From positions 1-56,474 of the forward strand of contig CAYQVB010000061.1 of NCBI GenBank assembly GCA_964420925.1: a stretch of DNA of 56,474 nt, given 5' to 3'. The translations under genes and the position numbers were made by a program. Numbering within the stretch: the first letter of the stretch is position 1; every line of letters starts with the position of its first letter. This document shows positions 37,292-44,544 of the stretch, piece after piece. The notes under the pieces are model-generated. The model did no database searches, was not told where the DNA came from, and saw only the letters and a program-made list of their open reading frames with translations. The stretch is from JAJEAD01 sp964420925. GTDB taxonomy: Bacteria; Pseudomonadota; Gammaproteobacteria; HK1.

Positions 37292-37696
37292 CTACTGAAC
37301 CGATATCCGCCGGGGCGCCGCCTCCCTGGTCTTGGGCAGATTGAGGTGAAGCACTCCGTTCTCGACCCGGGCGGATATCGCGCCCTGGTCGATCTTGTTC
37401 GAGAGCGAGAAGCTCCTCTGGAAGTGGCCGACCTCGTACTCGGTGTAAATCGGTTCGAGGCCCTCGTAGTTGGAGAAATCCACCTGACCCGCAACCTTGA
37501 GGATATCCTTCTCCAGGGTCACCGCCACGCCGTCCTTTGCGACTCCGGGCACTTCCATCGCGATGGAGAGCGCCTCGTCCGTCTCGTGAATGTCGGTGTA
37601 AGGGACGTAGTAGCGGGCGGACCGGGTGGCCTCCTGCGCCATCGCCACTTCCTGCTTCTTCTGCACTTCGATTTCTTGCTTGGTCGCCATCTTCAT
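37292..37696 (-). CDS. Hsp20 small heat-shock chaperone (second gene)
   Basis: A 134-residue alpha-crystallin-domain protein (domain about 28-125). The signature segment is MEVPGVAKDGVAVTLEKD, and the conserved GVL motif is in ARVENGVLHLNLPKT. Small heat-shock proteins bind unfolding proteins without ATP and form oligomers. The N-terminus (KKQEVAMAQEATRSARYYVP) is short and polar, unlike the first gene's, so the two may form hetero-oligomers. The C-terminal I-x-V motif is ISV. A strong AGGAG site precedes the ATG. Confidence 0.9.
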   Translation of the reverse strand: MKMATKQEIEVQKKQEVAMAQEATRSARYYVPYTDIHETDEALSIAMEVPGVAKDGVAVTLEKDILKVAGQVDFSNYEGLEPIYTEYEVGHFQRSFSLSNKIDQGAISARVENGVLHLNLPKTREAAPRRISVQ

Positions 37697-37728
37697 CTCC
37701 TAGCTGATCTAGGTCTCCTAGCTGATCT
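37696..37728. repeat. Tandem duplication of a stop codon plus ribosome site between hsp20 genes
   Basis: The 15-base unit TCTCCTAGCTGATCT occurs at 37696-37710 and again at 37714-37728 (period 18). In mRNA sense each copy contains ATCAGC, a TAG stop and AGGAG. The upstream copy ends the first hsp20 gene; the downstream copy is the ribosome site of the second. Confidence 0.85.
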
Positions 37729-38143
37729 GTATGGACCGGGGACGGTCGGCGTCGGAACGAGGCAGGTGCAGAGCGAGCACGCCGTCTCTGTATTCCGCCC
37801 TCGCCTCGTCGCCGTCGATGTCCGCAGGGATCACCAGCGCGCGATCGAAGGTGCCGGAGCGGCGTTCACGACGGTGCACGCTGTCTCCGTCGGCGAACTC
37901 GACCTTCTTGGTGCCCTTGATGCGCACCTGCCGGCCCTTGATCCGCACATCGAGGCCTTCCTTCTCGACCCCCGGCAGCTCCGCCACGAGAACGAAGTCG
38001 TCGCCCTGGCGAAAGACGTTGACGGGGGGGAAGGTCCCGTGGCCGGTGGTCGTGGAGCCGAACCAGCCGCTACCTCGAGACGCCGAAATTGCACGTTGCA
38101 GGTCGAGCAACGCATCCAGTGCACGCATTCCCGTTGTCATCAT
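37718..38143 (-). CDS. Hsp20 small heat-shock chaperone (first gene)
   Basis: A 141-residue alpha-crystallin-domain protein. The N-terminus has ALDALLDLQRAI, a hydrophobic helix; the domain starts near FPPVNVFRQGDDFVL and includes AELPGVEKEGLDVRIKG and the GVL strand (YRDGVLALHLPRSD). The C-terminal I-x-I is IQIS. The start at 38143 was chosen because GGGAG lies five bases upstream; ATG at 38164 would add seven residues. It is the first gene of the pair, with a heat-shock-like promoter element upstream. Confidence 0.9.
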   Translation of the reverse strand: MMTTGMRALDALLDLQRAISASRGSGWFGSTTTGHGTFPPVNVFRQGDDFVLVAELPGVEKEGLDVRIKGRQVRIKGTKKVEFADGDSVHRRERRSGTFDRALVIPADIDGDEARAEYRDGVLALHLPRSDADRPRSIQIS

Positions 38144-38169
38144 CGGGACTCCCGTGGTTGCCAATGTGC

Positions 38170-38202
38170 AATGCAGGTGGATGCGGCGGGCGGTTTTTCA
38201 AG
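38170..38202 (-). promoter_or_regulatory. Possible RpoH (sigma-32) promoter of the hsp20 pair
   Basis: On the minus strand CTTGAAAAA (38202-38194) matches the sigma-32 -35 box CTTGAAA. A weak -10 candidate, CCTGCATT (38177-38170), has a longer spacer than ideal. The position, about 30-60 bases upstream of the first hsp20 start, is right for a heat-shock promoter. Confidence 0.4.
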
Positions 38203-38379
38203 TTGGCCGCACCACCTCGCGCCATGCTCCGGGCCCAACCTCGAAGAGTCAGGGAAGCGCCAGACAGATTCACTTGTGCTCGATCGATGCGAGCAACGCC
38301 AACATCACATGGCATCTGCCCGTTCGTCGTTCACGGACCGGTTGGAGACGATGGGTTCCCGGTCCGCGCCGCGATTGCC

Positions 38380-39339
38380 TCACGGGTCGGCTTCGAGCAG
38401 CAGCTCCACGTTGCGCAGCCCCTCCTCGCCGTTGACCTCGGGCTCCCTGCTCTCGCCTGCCGCCGCCACGAAGTCCGCAATCTCGCCCGCGTAGGGATCT
38501 TCCGGCGTGTACTCCAGGGGCTCGCCGTTCAGGTCGATGCGTCCCTTCCCGTGTGCACCCATTGTCCCCTCGCAGATCGCGTAGCCTTCGGAGCCGTAGA
38601 TCTCGAGGCGGGTCGGCGCCTTGAAGAGCGCGGACGAGCACAGGGTGGCCTGCGCACCAGACTCGAAGGAGAGCGTGATGGTCGCCTGCTCGTCGTGAGG
38701 ACCGCCCCACACCGCGCGGCCGATACTGCTTCGGAGCGCGGTGATTGCTCCCCCGGCCGGGGTCAGGAACCAGCGGATCTGGTCGAGGCAGTGCGTGCCC
38801 ACTCCCGCCAGGCTCCACCAGCGCCCCACTTCGGGCATTGCCCGCCAGTTCATCTTGTCCGGCGCCTTGAAGCTCCATTGGGCTCGGATCTGCCGGATTG
38901 CTCCGATCTCACCCGCGCCCACGCGCGCATGCAGAAGTCGATGGCCGGCGTGCCAGCGCATGTGGTAGGCGACGGCGAGCACGACCCCGGCATCGCGGCA
39001 GGCCCCGACCATGGCGCGGGCCGACTCCGCGTCCGTCGCCATCGGCTTCTCGACGAGTACATGCTTGCCCGCCTCGGCGGCGGCGATGGTCTGCTCGGCA
39101 TGCAGCCTGTCGGGCGTCGCGATGATCACTGCGTCGAGTTCGGGGTCGGCAAGCAGGTGGTCGAGCCGGTCATGGGCCGTCTCGCCTCCCGCCGCCCCGT
39201 GCCGGCGGGCGAAGTCTCGGGCGCGACCGAGATCGCGGCTCATCACGCTCCAGAGCTGCGCTCCCGGCACTTTGTCGAGCCCCGGGATGAGGGAGTGCTC
39301 CGCAATGCGGCCGGGACCGACCAGGGCGACGTTCATCAT
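38380..39339 (-). CDS. Gfo/Idh/MocA family oxidoreductase
   Basis: A 319-residue NAD(P)-dependent sugar-type oxidoreductase. Rossmann motif ALVGPGRIAEHS lies near the N-terminus, the conserved EKP is in HVLVEKPMATD, and the C-terminal domain has MPEVGRWWSLAGVGTHCLDQ, where the histidine is the usual catalytic position. Members oxidise sugars, inositols or biliverdin-like substrates; this one cannot be assigned. The start at 39339 (or three bases later) gives the correct N-terminal strand. Confidence 0.85.
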   Translation of the reverse strand: MMNVALVGPGRIAEHSLIPGLDKVPGAQLWSVMSRDLGRARDFARRHGAAGGETAHDRLDHLLADPELDAVIIATPDRLHAEQTIAAAEAGKHVLVEKPMATDAESARAMVGACRDAGVVLAVAYHMRWHAGHRLLHARVGAGEIGAIRQIRAQWSFKAPDKMNWRAMPEVGRWWSLAGVGTHCLDQIRWFLTPAGGAITALRSSIGRAVWGGPHDEQATITLSFESGAQATLCSSALFKAPTRLEIYGSEGYAICEGTMGAHGKGRIDLNGEPLEYTPEDPYAGEIADFVAAAGESREPEVNGEEGLRNVELLLEADP

Positions 39340-39612
39340 GTCCGACAACCTCGGGTTTCCTGCGAAAAGGGGCGCATGATCGGGCACCCGCTTTGCACAT
39401 TCCAGGTGCCGGCACGCCGGGCACAGGAGCATACATGCCCCTGCGCCTGGCAGGGCCGACCCGGGAGGACGCGCATGGCGCGTTGCCCTCCCGGGTGCAG
39501 CGGTGATGCGGCTCGAGAGGAACTCTCGGCGCATGGGGCTTGCGCATGTTCCTCCGGGGGTTGCCTCCGCACTCGCCTGTTTTCGTTATCCGGGTTGTCC
39601 GGCCAACTCCAC

Positions 39613-39978
39613 ATGGCTAACATGGCCAGATTGCGGCGCGGAGAAACCCCATTGATTCGAGCGACGATCTCCGAACTGAAAGACGGCCTGAGCGCCTATC
39701 TTCGCCGGGTCAAATCGGGAGAATCCATATTGATCACGGAACGCAAGACTCCAGTGGCGCGCATTGTCCCGGTCGGGCGCGGCGAGGAGGGCACGAAAGA
39801 CGTGGACGACATGGATATGGACGCCAAGCCGGCACGCCTGGAACACGCGGGCATCGTCGTGCGTCGCAGCCCCCGGAGCCCCCTGGATGTGCTGGGACCA
39901 CCCCTGCGCGCGGGCACCGGTGTTCTGGAAGCGTTGCTCGAGGAACGCGAGGAGGAGCGGCGGGAGGGTCGCCGGTGA
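39613..39978 (+). CDS. Phd/YefM-type antitoxin of a VapBC-like module
   Basis: A 121-residue protein. Residues about 14-53 (RATISELKDGLSAYLRRVKS, then ITERKTPVARIVPVG) are the Phd/YefM DNA-binding fold. The acidic-to-basic tail should wrap the toxin. An ATG at 39622 or a TTG at 39652 may be the true start. Its stop overlaps the toxin start by four bases. The antitoxin usually represses the operon with the toxin as co-repressor. Confidence 0.8.
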   Translation: MANMARLRRGETPLIRATISELKDGLSAYLRRVKSGESILITERKTPVARIVPVGRGEEGTKDVDDMDMDAKPARLEHAGIVVRRSPRSPLDVLGPPLRAGTGVLEALLEEREEERREGRR

Positions 39979-40400
39979 ACTTCTGGGACACCTCCGCCCT
40001 CGTAGCGCTGGGCGTCGAGGAAACGCACCGGCCGCTCGCCCTTCGCATTCTCGAAGCGGACGACCGGATGGCCGTGTGGTGGGGCGCCGAAGTCGAGTAT
40101 GTCGCTGCCATCTCGCGGCGGGAACGTGAAGGGAACCTGAGCACGGAGGAGGTCTCCGAACATCTCCTTCGCCTCCACGCGTTGTCCCAAGTATGGTACG
40201 AAGTGCAGCCCGGACGGCGAATCAAGACGTTGGCGCAGCGCCTGCTCCGTGTACATCCGCTGCGCGCTGCGGACAGCCTTCAGCTCGCAGCGGCACTCGC
40301 CTCCGCGGAAGAGGATCCTTCGAGCATCGGCTTCGTGTGCTTCGATGCACGACTGAACCAGGCAGCTTCGCGGGAGGGGTTCAGGATCTTCGCATCGTAG
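39975..40400 (+). CDS. vapC: VapC-type PIN-domain toxin
   Basis: A 141-residue PIN-domain ribonuclease. Acidic residues expected for Mg binding are D5 (WDTSALV), E41, D100 (RAADSLQLAAAL) and D124 (VCFDARL). VapC toxins cleave tRNA or rRNA. It is translated with the Phd-like antitoxin. The length is normal and all catalytic residues are present, so it should be active. Confidence 0.85.
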   Translation: MNFWDTSALVALGVEETHRPLALRILEADDRMAVWWGAEVEYVAAISRREREGNLSTEEVSEHLLRLHALSQVWYEVQPGRRIKTLAQRLLRVHPLRAADSLQLAAALASAEEDPSSIGFVCFDARLNQAASREGFRIFAS

Positions 40401-40575
40401 CCCTGCGTCTCACCCTTCGGTAGCCCGCCCTCTGCATGACGGAGCGCGGTAGAGCCGGAACCCGCCGCCCTGGTGGAGGAGGGGCGGGCGCAGCCGGACG
40501 CGGGCACCGCGGAGCGGGTGCAAAGGCCCGGGATGCCGGATAGATTGCGCGGTCGCTTTACCCCGGGCCGGCACC

Positions 40576-41742
40576 TTGGCAGACAATCCCGAGTCCACAC
40601 GGCGACGAGGCATTTTCGCATGCATCGCCGCGACCACTACCGTGGCGGTGACGCTGGGCCTGAGCTGGCCCCTGCTCGCGATCTTTCTCGAGCGGCAGGG
40701 GGTGCCGACCTGGCTGAACGGACTGAGCGCCTCGGTCCAGATGGTGGCGGTGATGGTCATCGCCCCCCTCGCCCCCCGCCTGATCGGCCGAATCGGCACC
40801 ATCCCGGTGATGGCGGTCGGCGTCGCCGGCATGGGGATATGCCTGCTCCTGCTCCCGGTCTTTCCCAACGTGTGGGCGTGGTTTCCAATCCGCTTCTGCC
40901 TCGGGCTGGCTACCGATCTCGCATTCACCGCCGGCGACATCTGGATCAACCAGATGGCGCGCGACCGCACCCGCGGGCGCCTCATCGGGGTGCAGGGGAT
41001 GTTCCTGCATGCCGGATTCGCGGTCGGACCGCTCACGATTGCGGTCCTGGGCAGCGAGACCTGGACGACGCTCTACCTCGGCGTGGCGGTGGTCGCTCTC
41101 GCCCTGATTCCGCTCGCCCTCGCCCGGGGCGCGGCGCCGCTGGTCGGGGGCAAGCCCCGCGCCCGGGTGCGTTACTTCCTGCGGATAGCCCCCACCCTCA
41201 TGCTGGCGGCGCTCATGTTCGGGCTCATCGACTCGAGCGTTCTCGCCCTGTTGCCGGTGTACGGCATCGAGAAGGGCCTCGACCCGGACACTTCGGCCCT
41301 GCTGCTCACGATGTTCGTGCTCGGCTCGGTGTGCGGTCAGGTTCCCATCGGCTGGCTCGCCGACCACGTGGACCGGCGCAAACTGCTCGCGGCGTGCGTG
41401 CTCGTCACCATGCTGTGCATCGCCTGCCTGCCGCCGGCGATGACCCACATCGTCGCCACCTGGGCGGTGATGCTGGTGATGGGCGTAGTCGTCGGCAGCT
41501 TCTTCGTGATCGCGATGGCGATGATCGGCACCCGCTTCAAGGGAACGGATCTGATCGGCATCAACGCGAGCTTCATCTTCCTCTGGGGGCTGGGTGACGT
41601 GATCGGCCCCGCCTTCAGCGGGGGCGCGATGTGGGCGATGGGTCCCGACGGCATGCCGTTGGTCGGCGTGGTGTTCTCCGCCGCTTTCTTCGCGTTCATC
41701 CTCTACCGCATCCGCACCCAGGGGCACACCCAAAACCGTTGA
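40576..41742 (+). CDS. MFS transporter
   Basis: A 388-residue integral membrane protein with about 12 hydrophobic helices and a central cytoplasmic loop near 190-205. The motif-A-like loop GWLADHVDRRKLL follows a helix in the second half, as in sugar-efflux and drug-efflux MFS proteins. The substrate is unknown. The start appears to be TTG at 40576 (LADNPESTRRRG), as no in-frame ATG precedes the first helix. It stands between VapBC and MNT/HEPN. Confidence 0.8.
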   Translation: MADNPESTRRRGIFACIAATTTVAVTLGLSWPLLAIFLERQGVPTWLNGLSASVQMVAVMVIAPLAPRLIGRIGTIPVMAVGVAGMGICLLLLPVFPNVWAWFPIRFCLGLATDLAFTAGDIWINQMARDRTRGRLIGVQGMFLHAGFAVGPLTIAVLGSETWTTLYLGVAVVALALIPLALARGAAPLVGGKPRARVRYFLRIAPTLMLAALMFGLIDSSVLALLPVYGIEKGLDPDTSALLLTMFVLGSVCGQVPIGWLADHVDRRKLLAACVLVTMLCIACLPPAMTHIVATWAVMLVMGVVVGSFFVIAMAMIGTRFKGTDLIGINASFIFLWGLGDVIGPAFSGGAMWAMGPDGMPLVGVVFSAAFFAFILYRIRTQGHTQNR

Positions 41743-41878
41743 TCGGTCCTCGAGACCTGTCTGCGCAAACGTACAAATGGTAGGGTGAAGACGCGTTACA
41801 GCGAACCGGGCGCAGGCACCACGACACAGGGCGCAAGGGCAAAAGGCGCCACCCGTAAGGAGCCGGGCGAGGAAAACA

Positions 41879-42163
41879 ATGGATCCACTGATCGAAGCCC
41901 ACCGGGACCAGATAGTGGCAATGGCGAAGCGCAACGGCTTGCGCGACGTGCGAGTGTTCGGGTCCATGGCGCGCGGGGATGCAGACGAATCGAGCGACGT
42001 CGACCTGTTGGTAACGCGGCCCGCAGGAACGCGGGCGCTCGCGCTGTTCAGACTCGCAACAGAGGCGGAAAAGCTGCTGGGACGCAGAGTGGACGTGCTA
42101 ACGGAAGGGTGCCTGTACCACATGATACGAGAGCGCGTGCTGCGCGAAGCGAAACGCCTGTGA
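41879..42163 (+). CDS. MNT-domain nucleotidyltransferase antitoxin (MntA-like)
   Basis: A 94-residue minimal nucleotidyltransferase. The active-site pattern is G28-S29 (VFGSMARGD), D40 and D42 (SDVDLLV). In MntA-HepT modules this enzyme adds AMP to a tyrosine of the HEPN toxin to silence it. The stop overlaps the HEPN start by four bases, so they are coupled. Confidence 0.9.
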   Translation: MDPLIEAHRDQIVAMAKRNGLRDVRVFGSMARGDADESSDVDLLVTRPAGTRALALFRLATEAEKLLGRRVDVLTEGCLYHMIRERVLREAKRL

Positions 42164-42510
42164 AAGCGGGCCGGAACTCCGACCTCGTGTGGCTGAACCA
42201 CATCGCCGAATGCATCGCCGAAATCGAGGCCTACACGGAGCACGAGAAAGCGCGCTTCGAGGGCTCACGCCTGGTGCAACGTGCAGTGGAGCGGGTGCTG
42301 CAGACACTGGCGGAGTCGACCCAGCGACTCAGCAAGGAAATCAAGGCGACGGAGCCGCACATGCCGTGGGAAGAGATCGCAGGCTTCCGCAACGCGATAG
42401 TGCACGGGTACCTGCACATCGACAAGGAGATCGTGTGGGACATCGTGGAGAATGATCTGCCCCGTCTGGCCGCGGCCATCGAACGCATGAAACGCGAGGC
42501 CAGCGCATGA
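42160..42510 (+). CDS. HEPN-domain RNase toxin (HepT-like)
   Basis: A 116-residue all-helical protein starting at GTG 42160. The RNase motif R-x4-H is R77-N-A-I-V-H82, followed by Y84 (RNAIVHGYLHI), the tyrosine that the MNT partner AMPylates in known systems. The toxin cleaves RNA when unmodified. The start was chosen from the ATGTGA-like overlap with the antitoxin stop; the long frame upstream is a shadow. Confidence 0.9.
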   Translation: MKAGRNSDLVWLNHIAECIAEIEAYTEHEKARFEGSRLVQRAVERVLQTLAESTQRLSKEIKATEPHMPWEEIAGFRNAIVHGYLHIDKEIVWDIVENDLPRLAAAIERMKREASA

Positions 42511-43557
42511 GAACAAAGACCGCAGCGCGCATGCGTGAGGCAGAGTGCAGCGCGAGTCGAAAATCGAACCCGTCGCCGGTGGAGTGAAAGCTGCAACGCC
42601 GGCCGGGGCTCGTGCACGAGAGGCAGGGCCGAGGAAGACGCCGGCCGGGAAACCGAGCGCGGGCTACGCCTGCGCCCATTGAGAGCGCGCGCGCGAACGA
42701 CGCCAGCCTCGGGATGGGTCTCGGTGGCGGAGCCCGCGCCTCGGCACGCCCTCATCGTTCCCCAGCACGAGTACGCGCTCGATCCGCGCGCGGACTACCC
42801 GATGCCGTGCCCAGGGTACGGAGCAACGGGCGCGATCAAGCACGGCGAACGGAGGCGCTGCCACTGCGGGCTCGCGATGCGGGCCAGCGGCAACGCACTG
42901 ATCCTGTGGAAGGCGGGCGTGCCCGAGCACGCGAAAGCGAGCGACCGGTGCTGGGATGGTCCGCAGGCGCGGTCGACACAGTGCACGCCAAATGCGTCGG
43001 ATGAACGCCCACGACGAAAGCGCTGCCGCCTGAAGGCACCGCGCGAGAGCGGCTGCGGCCCAGAGCACCATCAAGGCGCACGAAGCGAGCGACGGCAGCG
43101 AACGTCGTCCCGGGAGCGGCGCCCGCAACAGGCAAGGTCTCGGCGCCGGCGCCGGTACGGCGGCAACGCTTCACCCGGAGGCGAAGCCCGGGTTCGTGAG
43201 GTCCCGAAACCGCACGCACGCGCTGGAAGTAACAGTGGGCGCCTGAGACGGAAGCCCGTCAAGCCACTGATGTAGTTCCCCTTTTGAACCCCCCTTCCCG
43301 TCGTGCGGACTCGAGCCCTGGAGGCGATGCGAAGGGCGTCGTGGGAGATCGGCGGCGTGCCGGTGCGGTCCGGCGTGGTCAGTGGAACTCGAAAGATACG
43401 CCCTCCCCTGCGCTCGATGAGGCTCTGCCCACCGCCCACTACCGACGATCCGAGACTCCTCCGCCCACTGGGCCAGGCGCGCGATCGTGCCTCGAGCGAC
43501 ATGCACCAGATCATTCATGTCCACTCCCCCATCTTCGATGAGGAAGCGTCAGGAGGC
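42511..43557. other. About 1 kb without a confident gene; possible zinc-ribbon-like reading frame
   Basis: All six frames are open for long distances because of very biased composition, so open length is no evidence here. One plus-strand stretch (about 42718-42990) looks less random: CPGYGATGAIKHGERRRCHC followed by GLAMRASGNALILWKAG, with a CxxxG...CxCG pattern like a small zinc ribbon. No good start or ribosome site marks it. Minus-strand frames near 43070-43524 contain weak protein-like pieces in two frames. I would treat the stretch as decayed or junction DNA at the left side of the sulfur/defence island. Confidence 0.3.
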
Positions 43558-43592
43558 TTGACAAAGCCCTATACATGGAAAAACATACAGGT
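43558..43592 (+). promoter_or_regulatory. Promoter with possible LexA/SOS box
   Basis: TTGACA at 43558-43563 is a perfect -35 hexamer; AAACAT at 43581-43586, 17 bases on, is a weak -10. Overlapping the -10, positions 43573-43592 align with the enterobacterial SOS box: the right half ATACAG is perfect and the left half reads ATG instead of CTG (ATG-N10-CAG). This would let the LexA-family protein repress its own promoter. Because LexA boxes differ in Alphaproteobacteria (GTTC-N7-GTTC), the match is suggestive only. Confidence 0.45.
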
Positions 43593-43668
43593 GTTTTGAG
43601 TGCACCAAAACTCTCTAGTCAAAAATACCCAGGCATTACAACTCAGGGAACTAGACGCCTTCTTGCCC

Positions 43669-44322
43669 ATGCGAAAACTCACTGGACGCCAGGAAGAAGT
43701 CCTCGACGCCATACGCGCCAGCATCCGGCGCAAGGGTCTCCCGCCTTCTCGCTGGGAACTCGCCCACGCACTAGGGCTTGCCAACGCCTCGACGGTAGAG
43801 TGGCACCTGATGAAACTTGCCCAGAAGGGCTGGATTGAGCTGATGCCGGACACCCAGCGCGGAATCCGCCTACTTGACCGAGACCTGCCCGTCATCGAGC
43901 CGCTCGGCGAAATCGCCGCCGGAGAGCCCATCGTCGCTCAGAGCCGCACCACTGAACGCCTTCCTGCAGTAATCGCTGACCACTTCCGCCCTAGACCGAG
44001 TTACTTTCTAACCGTGCGCGGCGACTCGATGGACAAGACGGGTCTCCACGACGGCGATCTGGTCGCCATCCGCGCGGACGCAGAACCTTCCGACGGCAAA
44101 ATCGTCGTCGCGCGTGTGGACAACGAAGTAACGCTCAAACGCCTGCATCGACTGGACGCCGAAACTGTCGAACTCTGCCCGGAAAGCAACAACGCTGCAC
44201 ACGAGCCGAGACGCGTCGATCTGACCAAGGACGCGCTGTTCATCGACGGATATGTGGTTGGCGCCCTCATGGGCGGCATGTTCGAGAGTAGAACCTCAGA
44301 AGACGTGGACCACGGTGTCTGA
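43669..44322 (+). CDS. lexA: LexA-family self-cleaving repressor
   Basis: A 217-residue LexA-type protein. The N-terminal winged helix (1-65) has MRKLTGRQEEVLDAIRASI and the recognition region ANASTVEWHLMKLAQKGWI. The autocleavage site A84-G85 (IAAGEP), S120 (VRGDSMDKTGLHDGD) and K157 (VTLKRLH) fall within one residue of the E. coli positions, which supports the ATG at 43669 over a GTG at 43600. It should be cleaved under RecA activation. It could be an accessory LexA that controls the downstream island, 222 bases away on the same strand, rather than the chromosomal SOS regulator. Confidence 0.85.
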   Translation: MRKLTGRQEEVLDAIRASIRRKGLPPSRWELAHALGLANASTVEWHLMKLAQKGWIELMPDTQRGIRLLDRDLPVIEPLGEIAAGEPIVAQSRTTERLPAVIADHFRPRPSYFLTVRGDSMDKTGLHDGDLVAIRADAEPSDGKIVVARVDNEVTLKRLHRLDAETVELCPESNNAAHEPRRVDLTKDALFIDGYVVGALMGGMFESRTSEDVDHGV

Positions 44323-44484
44323 GCGAATCCAAATGAAGCACGACGTTACCGAAAAGGACTTCGGGTCGCGCTCCTCCCGAATCCCCCCAGGCCGTGCTTC
44401 CTGCTAGTGTCGGGTTCCTACCAATGGGTGCTCAAACCCAGCAGCCTCGAGAACCAAGATTGCCTCACGTTGAACCAATGGAAC

Positions 44485-44504
44485 CGCTCGCAGTTTTGCG
44501 AGCG
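44485..44504 (+). promoter_or_regulatory. Hairpin upstream of the sulfur/defence operon
   Basis: CGCTCGCA (44485-44492), a GTTT loop and TGCGAGCG (44497-44504) form a perfect 8-bp stem, 40 bases before the PP-loop gene. It is followed by CTTTCGC, too short a T run for a clear terminator. It may be a weak terminator after lexA or a binding site controlling the operon. The rest of 44323-44544 has no gene. Confidence 0.4.
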
Positions 44505-44544
44505 CTTTCGCATCGCCCGCAACGATACGATGGAGCATGTGTGA

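Noticed and set aside
40558..42243. 561-codon minus-strand frame opposite the MFS transporter and MNT gene
   Set aside because: It is histidine-, aspartate- and arginine-rich in the way antisense frames of hydrophobic genes are.
42535..43275. 246-codon plus-strand frame in the 1-kb gap
   Set aside because: As a whole it is arginine-rich with no ribosome site. Only an inner zinc-ribbon-like stretch is worth checking, so I did not call a gene.
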